Source: Pseudoscleropodium purum (lineage: Eukaryota > Streptophyta > Bryopsida > Hypnales > Brachytheciaceae). Taken from it: a DNA stretch of 64,000 bases. Made by a program: the position numbers and the translations under genes. The notes beneath the pieces are model-generated. The model worked only from the letters and a program-made list of their open reading frames with translations. It was not told the origin of the DNA and ran no database searches. The stretch covers positions 12,494,479 through 12,558,478 of the forward strand of contig OZ017800.1 in assembly GCA_963969395.1 (NCBI GenBank), given 5' to 3'. Of the stretch, positions 44,491 through 54,400 are shown piece after piece; positions within the stretch are counted from its first letter, which is position 1, and the number at the start of each line of letters is the position of its first letter.

Positions 44491-45368
44491 GTGGTGGGCA
44501 TTTAGTCTTTTAATGAGAATGATTGCCTTTGGGTGATATCAAATGCTCATTAAAGATTGCTTTGAAGGCAAAGCTAGTGTGAACTTCGCTTGCAATTGAA
44601 GGTATTATGACTTTATTGGCTTAAACGCTTGTTGGGTATTGATTGTGGAGATTGGTGTAGGAAACATGTCAACTAGAATTTGCAATATTTTTTCATTTTA
44701 GTATTTTTGTTAAGTTGTGAACCAATGCAAATCACTCTAATGACTTATTTTATGTGGGATGTTGTAGAAGTCGAGTTCATATTGTGGTGCACATCTGAAT
44801 TGTTAAGCTAAATTGTTGGCAAGCTAGATTTTAACATGCAATTTCCATGTCTAGCATGTTGTATCTACATTGAATGTTGGGTACCGAAGTTTCCTTTGTA
44901 ACGTACCGAAGTTTCCTTTGTAATGTACCAAAGTTTGGTGAGGTAGTGAACATGTGAGTCATTTTGAGCTTGTGTGTGATGGAGTCTAGGAGAGCTTCAT
45001 CTTCACTCATGTGATATAAATTGTCTTTCCAACAAAATTGATTTTCTAGAAAGAAAAGTAGGTTTGTTGAATTCCATTCTTTGAGGTTTCAAGTTAAAAG
45101 TGTGGGTTAACCCAACTAAAAAAGAGAGGTAGTGTAGACTATGTCTTTTCGTGGTATTCAAGCAATGTTTTTTGGAAATGTTGAAAGGAAATTTTGATAA
45201 TTTCTTTTTAGTGTTGGAACTTATCCCCACATGCGCATTCTCAAAGTAGTTGTTTGAGTTCTTTTGTTAAGAGAATTGAGCTTTTTGAAGCTTGCACAAA
45301 TGAAGACAATTGATCTTTGTATGCAGTCATGGATTCAACTCATGTGAATCATTGTTTGTACTTTGTAG
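44491..45368. other. AT-rich stretch before the first supported HNL-C exon (probable intron)
   Basis: This is collinear with 2,351-3,196. At 44,882-44,935 the phrase 'gtaccgaagtttcctttgtaa' is duplicated back to back, which is not seen in A. It ends in the same acceptor (ctttgtag, AG at 45,367-45,368). Confidence 0.5.
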
Positions 45369-45470
45369 GATACACAAGGCATTTGTGTGGATGGGAGATT
45401 GATGCATGCAATTATCATTGTAAGACACATGATGGGCGAATTAATTAGTGAGCTTTCTCATGGAGAAAAG
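45369..45470 (+). CDS. HNL-C exon: N-terminal 34-residue segment
   Basis: This is the copy of 3,197-3,298 with both splice sites and frame kept. It has three amino-acid changes (Thr to Ile, Thr to Ala, Ile to Leu) and begins DTQGIC. Conservation of frame and splice sites in both genes is the main support for this exon. Confidence 0.65.
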
Positions 45471-48400
45471 GTAAATATGTTCTCTTGTTCTAATTAATCA
45501 CAAGTCTTGCACATGTCCAAAGATTTGATAGACATTGGCTCTTTATTTGATTTTTCCATGTTATCATCTATGTTATGAAAGCCGTTGTTTTTCTAAAGTT
45601 TGATTCATCATTTGTGTTTTGGATTCAGTTGTATGATTCTATTTATTTGTTCTACCAACCTATTGAACCAGTCCAGTTGGAGGTGGTGTTTGTTCATGGA
45701 TTAGAGCATGACAATTGTGGAGATGCATTTTGGAAGACTTGGTCGGTTCGAGATGGTACACCTAACAACATTTGGCCTATGAAATGGCTCCCTGAGGAGT
45801 TCCCCTCCGCAAAAGTCTTTGCATTGAAATATGATGCCAGCATCAAGCAAACTGCCACTAGTGGAAGGATGGACTTGTTTTCTATAGGAGAGGCCCTTGT
45901 ACAAGAAATGGTGTTTGCTACAATTGGCCAGAATGGGATCCCAGTGGTTTTTGTTTGTCATGGATTTGGTGGCTTGGTAGCTAAGCAAATTGTTATGAGT
46001 GCCAAACATCATTTTTCACAATACCTCGAGGCTCAAAAGTTGTTGAAGAACATTGGGGCAATTTTGTTTTATTCAACCCCCCATCATGGATCTCACCTTG
46101 CGAGGTTTTCCTCATATGTTTCTAGCATTTGGGGTGGTGGGAAGGGTCCCTTATCAAAGGATTTGGAAGTGTTAAGCACAAATATAAGTCGTCTCAACCA
46201 AGAGTTTGTGCAAATTGTACAAAGTGAGGAGAACTCATGGTATATTGCTTCAGTAGTTGGGACACAAGTAACAGAAGAAGTAAGTCATTGGTAGATTGCA
46301 TTGACTTTAGTTTTTTTGAGGTTAACTAAAGTTGTGATTTAGGTGTCAATGGTCATAATTTGTTATTGATGCTTCATCTACTAATGTGAGAAATTTATGT
46401 TATCTTGGACAGTATGGTAAAATGGTGGTGGAAGAAGCATCTTCAAGGTTTGAACTTGGTAGTTACCTTGCTTTGCAAGATGATCACTTTGGTGTTGTGA
46501 GACCCAAAACCAAGAAGGATTCTAGCTATTTATGGTTGACTTATTACTTGAAGAAAGTCTTGGAGAAATATGCGGTTAAACTTGATGTAGAAGTAGAGAG
46601 CCTTTTACCTGATGGCTTTGTGAGATTGGAGGTACAAGAAGAAATCATTAAAAGGAAGTTACAAGAAGTATCTATAGTAGGATTGGTTGGAATGGGAGGC
46701 ATTGGAAAGACAACTTTGGCAAAAGCAGTGTACCGATCAATATGCAAAGATTTTGAGAGGAGTTGTTATTTGGACGATGTAAAATCGAAGGTGAGCTTGG
46801 ATGAAGTGTTGATTACACTACTACAAAATTTTGGAATCAAGGATCGAAAGACAAGTTGTATTGCAAAGCAAAGTAGCTTGCGGGATTGGAAGAAGAGTTT
46901 GTTGGAAGATCTAAAGCTGTATGTGCGAGAGCATAAAGTATTGGTGACCGTGGATGATGTGGGGACAAAAGAGAACTTCAATTGTTTGTTGCAGGACATG
47001 GACTTCTTGAATGGAAACAAGCAATCCAAAATAATCGTCACTTGTAGAAATTGGCAAGTGTTGAAGGACTATGTACAAAGGAGTGGTAGATATGAGGTGG
47101 AGCCTATGAGGTTTGGCCAAGATACTAAATTATTTGCTTATCATACATTCAAGGGAACTTTGAAGGAAAGGCATGAAAAATTACTTCTTTTTTTGTCAAA
47201 GGACTCTTCAGAAGACTTGATTTATGAATTTGAAAGTATATACAATGATGTTGTAAAGGCTTGTGGTGGACTACCATTAAGCCTTGAAGTGATGGGTTGT
47301 TGTCTAGGAGGTTATCTAAGAGATGGCGATCTATCAAGCATGGAATGCTTAGATTGTTGGAGAGGGGCATTAGAGAAATTGATGCGTGCTGAGCCTTTGG
47401 AAGGGGGAGTTGACAATGATAGGCTTTGGAAGGCATTGCAAATAAGCTATGATGTCTTATGCAAGAATGAACAAAACATGTTCTTGGATATTGCATGTTT
47501 CTTTTGTGATTCAATGCAATATGGAGAACAAACTCTATTACGGATATGGGGAGGTAAACCTTCAAAATTGATTGAGTTTAGAAATTTGAAAGAAAGATGT
47601 TTGGTCAAGATCCACAAGGAAGATGGAAGTGTGATCATGCATGACCAATTGCGTGATATGGGGCGTAGTGTTGTAAGACAACAATGTGAAGGAGTTTTGA
47701 GCAAGATGACTAGATTATGGGACTCCGAAGATGTGAGCAAGTTTCTACAAAGCAATGAGGTAGTTCTATATCATATGATTTCTCAATTGAAATTATTCAA
47801 TGTATTTAACTTCCAACATCACTTTTAAGATTTTGTTGTAGATATCTAATTTCTTCACTTTGCTATTGGCAGGTAATAGGTCCATGGATACAAGGTTTAT
47901 CATTGGACGAATCAAGTATAATGTCAACAACCAATATGGAATATCAATCAATTGGGACTTCAAAAAGATTGAAGATTAGCAATCCAAAGGGATTTAGTTT
48001 GGATTGTCCCGCTATGAGGTTGTTAAACCTTCACAAAGTGGAGAAGAACGTTATTGAAGCTATAAGTATCAAGAGTTCATCATGTATCCAGTGGTTGTGT
48101 TTGAAGGGAATCAACATCTCTCAATTGCCAAAGTTTGTGCCAGTTTGTAATGATCTATGTGTTCTAGACATGAGAGGTTGTAGGTCCCTAAAGAACCTTG
48201 ATGAGTCCATTGCAAACTTAGTCAATTTATTGGAGCTCAATTTGTCCATGTGCATGAACCTTGTGAGTCTACCAAATTCTCTTGGCCATATGATCAAATT
48301 AATAAGAGTTGATCTCTCGAGTTGCAAAAGCCTCACAAGTCTACCAGATTCTATTGGTAGGTTGGTCAATCTATCAACACTTCATCTTTCTGGATGCGAG

Positions 48401-51400
48401 GGACTCACAAGCGTAGCACACTCCATTGGTGATATGGTCAATTTAACGAGCCTTGATCTCTCCTATTGTGAACAACTCATAAGTCTACCAGATTCTATTG
48501 GTAGGTTGGTCAACCTATCAACACTTCATCTTTTTGGGTGCAAGGGACTCACAAGCATACCACACTCCATTGGTGATATGGTCAATTTAACGAGCCTTCA
48601 TCTCTCAAATTGTCAACAACTCATAAGTCTACCAGATTCTATGGGTAGGTTGGTCAACCTATCAACACTTCATCTTTTTGAGTGCAAGGGACTCACAAGC
48701 GTAGCACACTCCATTGGTGATATGGTCAATTTAACGAGCCTTGATCTCTCCTATTGTGAACAACTCATAAGTCTACCAGATTCTATTGGTAGGTTGGTCA
48801 ACCTATCAACACTTCATCTTTTTGAGTGCAAGGGACTCACAAGCATACCACACTCCATTGGTGATATGGTCAATTTAACAAGCCTTGATCTCTTCTGTTG
48901 TGAACAACTCATAAGTCTACCAGATTCTATTGGTAGGTTGGTCAATCTATCAACACTTCATCTTTCTGGATGCGAGGGACTCACAAGCGTAGCACACTCC
49001 ATTGGTGATATGGTCAATTTAACGAGCCTTCATCTCTCAAATTGTCAACAACTCATAAGTCTACCAGATTCTGTTGGTAGGTTGGTCAAGCTATCAACAC
49101 TTGATCTTCTTCGGTGCAAGGGACTCACAAGCCTACCACACTGCATTGGTGATATGGTCAATTTAACGAGCCTTGATCTCTCCTATTGTGAACAACTCAT
49201 AAGTCTACCAGATTCTATTGGTAGGTTGGTCAACCTATCAACACTTCATCTTTTTGGGTGCAAGGGACTCACAAGCATACCACACTCCATTGGTGATATG
49301 GTCAATTTAACGAGCCTTCATCTCTCAAATTGTCAACAACTCATAAGTCTACCAGATTCTATGGGTAGGTTGGTCAACCTATCAACACTTCATCTTTTTG
49401 AGTGCAAGGGACTCACAAGCATACCACACTCCATTGGTGATATGGTCAATTTAACGAGCCTTCATCTCTCAAATTGTCAACAACTCATAAGTCTACCAGA
49501 TTCTATGGGTAGGTTGGTCAACCTATCAACACTTCATCTTTTTGAGTGCAAGGGACTCACAAGCGTACCACACTCCATTGGTGATATGGTCAATTTAACG
49601 AGCCTTCATATCTCCATTTGTAAACAACTCATAAGTCTACCAGATTCTATTGGTAGGTTGGTCAACCTATCAACACTTCATCTTTTTGAGTGCAAGGGAC
49701 TCACAAGCGTACCACACTCCATTGGTGATATGGTCAATTTAACAAGCCTTGATCTCTTAGGTTGTGAACAACTCATAAGTCTACCAGATTCTATTGGTAG
49801 GTTGGTCAACCTATCAACACTTCATCTTATTGGGTGCAAGGGACTTACAAGCGTACCACACTCCATTGGTGATATGGTCAATTTAACGAGGCTTGATTTC
49901 TCAAATTGTCAACAACTCATAAGTCTACCAGATTCTATGGGTAGGTTGGTCAACCTATCAACACTTCATCTTTTTGAGTGCAAGGGACTCACAAGCGTAC
50001 CACACTCCATTGGTGATATGGTCAATTTAACGAGCCTTCATCTCTCAAATTGTCAACAACTCATAAGTCTACCAGATTCTATGGGTAGGTTGGTCAACCT
50101 ATCAACACTTCATCTTTTTGAGTGCAAGGGACTCACAAGCATACCACACTCCATTGGTGATATGGTCAATTTAACGAGCCTTCATCTCTCAAATTGTCAA
50201 CAACTCATAAGTCTACCAGATTCTATGGGTAGGTTGGTCAACCTATCAACACTTCATCTTTTTGAGTGCAAGGGACTCACAAGCATACCACACTCCATTG
50301 GTGATATGGTCAATTTAACGAGCCTTCATCTCTCAAATTGTCAACAACTCATAAGTCTACCAGATTCTATGGGTAGGTTGGTCAACCTATCAACACTTCA
50401 TCTTTTTGAGTGCAAGGGACTCACAAGCGTACCACACTCCATTGGTGATATGGTCAATTTAACGAGCCTTCATATCTCCATTTGTAAACAACTCATAAGT
50501 CTACCAGATTCTGTTGGTAGGTTGGTCAACCTATCAACACTTCATCTTTTTGAGTGCAAGGGACTCACAAGCGTACCACACTCCATTGGTGATATGGTCA
50601 ATTTAACAAGCCTTGATCTCTTAGGTTGTGAACAACTCATAAGTCTACCAGATTCTATTGGTAGGTTGGTCAACCTATCAACACTTCATCTTATTGGGTG
50701 CAAGGGACTTACAAGCGTACCACACTCCATTGGTGATATGGTCAATTTAACGAGGCTTGATTTCTCAAATTGTCAACAACTCATAAGTCTACCAGATTCT
50801 ATGGGTAGGTTGGTCAACCTATCAACACTTCATCTTTTTGAGTGCAAGGGACTCACAAGCGTACCACACTCCATTGGTGATATGGTCAATTTAACGAGCC
50901 TTCATATCTCCATTTGTAAACAACTCATAAGTCTACCAGATTCTATTGGTAGGTTGGTCAACCTATCAACACTTCATCTTTTTGAGTGCAAGGGACTCAC
51001 AAGCATACCACACTCCATTGGTGATATGGTCAATTTAACAAGCCTTGATCTCTCATGTTGTGAACAACTCATAAGTCTACCAGATTCTATTGGTAGGTTG
51101 GTCAATCTATCAACACTTCATCTTTCTGGATGCGAGGGACTCACAAGCGTAGCACACTCCATTGGTGATATGGTCAATTTAACGAGCCTTGATCTCTCAA
51201 ATTGTCAACAACTCATAAGTCTACCAGATTCTGTTGGTAGGTTGGTCAAGCTATCAACACTTGATCTTCTTCGGTGCGAGGGACTCACAAGCGTAGCACA
51301 CTCCATTGGTGATATGGTCAATTTAACGAGCCTTGATCTCTCCTATTGTGAACAACTCATAAGTCTACCAGATTCTATTGGTAGGTTGGTCACCCTATCA

Positions 51401-54400
51401 ACACTTCATCTTTTTGGGTGCAAGGGACTCACAAGCCTACCACACTCCATTGGTGATATGGTCAATTTAACGAGGCTTGATTTCTCAAATTGTCAACAAC
51501 TCATAAGTCTACCAGATTCTATGGGTAGGTTGGTCAACCTATCAACACTTCATCTTTTTGAGTGCAAGGGACTCACAAGCGTACCACACTCCATTGGTGA
51601 TATGGTCAATTTAACGAGCCTTCATATCTCCATTTGTAAACAACTCATAAGTCTACCAGATTCTATTGGTAGGTTGGTCAACCTATCAACACTTCATCTT
51701 TTTGAGTGCAAGGGACTCACAAGCATACCACACTCCATTGGTGATATGGTCAATTTAACAAGCCTTGATCTCTTCTGTTGTGAACAACTCATAAGTCTAC
51801 CAGATTCTATTGGTAGGTTGGTCAATCTATCAACACTTCATCTTTCTGGATGCGAGGGACTCACAAGCGTAGCACACTCCATTGGTGATATGGTCAATTT
51901 AACGAGCCTTCATCTCTCAAATTGTCAACAACTCATAAGTCTACCAGATTCTGTTGGTAGGTTGGTCAAGCTATCAACACTTGATCTTCTTCGGTGCAAG
52001 GGACTCACAAGCCTACCACACTGCATTGGTGATATGGTCAATTTAACGAGCCTTGATCTCTCAAATTGTCAACAACTCATAAGTCTACCAGATTCTATTG
52101 GTAGGTTGGTCACCCTATCAACACTTCATCTTTTTGGGTGCAAGGGACTCACAAGCCTACCACACTCCATTGGTGATATGGTCAATTTAACGAGCCTTCA
52201 TCTCTCAAATTGTCAACAACTCATAAGTCTACCAGATTCTATGGGTAGGTTGGTCAACCTATCAACACTTCATCTTTTTGAGTGCAAGGGACTCACAAGC
52301 GTACCACACTCCATTGGTGATATGGTCAATTTAACGAGCCTTGATCTCTCCTATTGTGAACAACTCATAAGTCTACCAGATTCTATGGGTAGGTTGGTCA
52401 ACCTATCAACACTTCATCTTTTTGAGTGCAAGGGACTCACAAGCGTACCACACTCCATTGGTGATATGGTCAATTTAACGAGCCTTGATCTCTCCTATTG
52501 TGAACAACTCATAAGTCTACCAGATTCTATTGGTAGGTTGGTCAATCTATCAACACTTAATCTTTTTGGGTGCAAGGGACTCACAAGCCTACCACACTCC
52601 ATTGGTGATATGGTCAATTTAACGAGCCTTTATCTCTCCTATTGTGAACAACTCATAAGTCTACCAGATTCTATTGGTAGGTTGGTCAACCTATCAACAC
52701 TTCATCTTGTTGGATGCGACGGACTCACAAGCGTACCACACTCCATTGGTGATATGGTCAATTTAACGAGCCTTGATCTCTCATGTTGTAAACAACTCAT
52801 AAGTCTACCAGATTCTATTGGTAGGTTGGTCAACCTATCAACACTTAATCTTCTTGGGTGCGAGGGACTCACAAGCATACCACACTCCATTGGTGATATG
52901 GTCAATTTAACGAGCCTTCATCTCTCAAATTGTCAACAACTCATAAGTCTACCAGATTCTATGGGTAGGTTGGTCAACCTATCAACACTTCATCTTTTTG
53001 AGTGCAAGGGACTCACAAGCGTAGCACACTCCATTGGTGATATGGTCAATTTAACGAGCCTTGATCTCTCCTATTGTGAACAACTCATAAGTCTACCAGA
53101 TTCTATTGGTAGGTTGGTCAATCTATCAACACTTCATCTTTCTGGATGCGAGGGACTCACAAGCGTAGCACACTCCATTGGTGATATGGTCAATTTAACG
53201 AGCCTTGATCTCTCAAATTGTCAACAACTCATAAGTCTACTAGATTCTGTTGGTAGGTTGGTCAAGCTATCAACACTTGATCTTCTTCGGTGCGAGGGAC
53301 TCACAAGCCTACCACACTGCATTGGTGATATGGTCAATTTAACGAGCCTTGATCTCTCCTATTGTGAACAACTCATAAGTCTACCAGATTCTATTGGTAG
53401 GTTGGTCACCCTATCAACACTTCATCTTTTTGGGTGCAAGGGACTCACAAGCCTACCACACTCCATTGGTGATATGGTCAATTTAACGAGCCTTCATCTC
53501 TCAAATTGTCAACAACTCATAAGTCTACCAGATTCTATGGGTAGGTTGGTCAACCTATCAACACTTCATCTTTTTGGGTGCAAGGGACTCACAAGCCTAC
53601 CACACTCCATTGGTGATATGGTCAATTTAACGAGCCTTCATCTCTCAAATTGTCAACAACTCATAAGTCTACCAGATTCTATGGGTAGGTTGGTCAACCT
53701 ATCAACACTTCATCTTTTTGAGTGCAAGGGACTCACAAGCGTACCACACTCCATTGGTGATATGGTCAATTTAACGAGCCTTGATCTCTCCTATTGTGAA
53801 CAACTCATAAGTCTACCAGATTCTATTGGTAGGTTGGTCAATCTATCAACACTTAATCTTTTTGGGTGCAAGGGACTCACAAGCCTACCACACTCCATTG
53901 GTGATATGGTCAATTTAACGAGCCTTTATCTCTCCTATTGTGAACAACTCATAAGTCTACCAGATTCTATTGGTAGGTTGGTCAACCTATCAACACTTCA
54001 TCTTGTTGGATGCGACGGACTCACAAGCGTACCACACTCCATTGGTGATATGGTCAATTTAACGAGCCTTGATCTCTCATGTTGTGAACAACTCATAAGT
54101 CTACCAGATTCTATTGGTAGGTTGGTCAACCTATCAACACTTAATCTTCTTGGGTGCGAGGGACTCACAAGCATACCACACTCCATTGGTGATATGGTCA
54201 ATTTAACGAGCCTTCATCTCTCCTATTGTGAACAACTCATAAGTCTACCAGATTCTATTGGTAGGTTGGTCAACCTATCAACACTTCATCTTTTTGGGTG
54301 CAAGGGACTCACAAGCATACCACACTCCATTGGTGATATGGTCAATTTAACGAGCCTTCATCTCTCAAATTGTCAACAACTCATAAGTCTACCAGATTCT

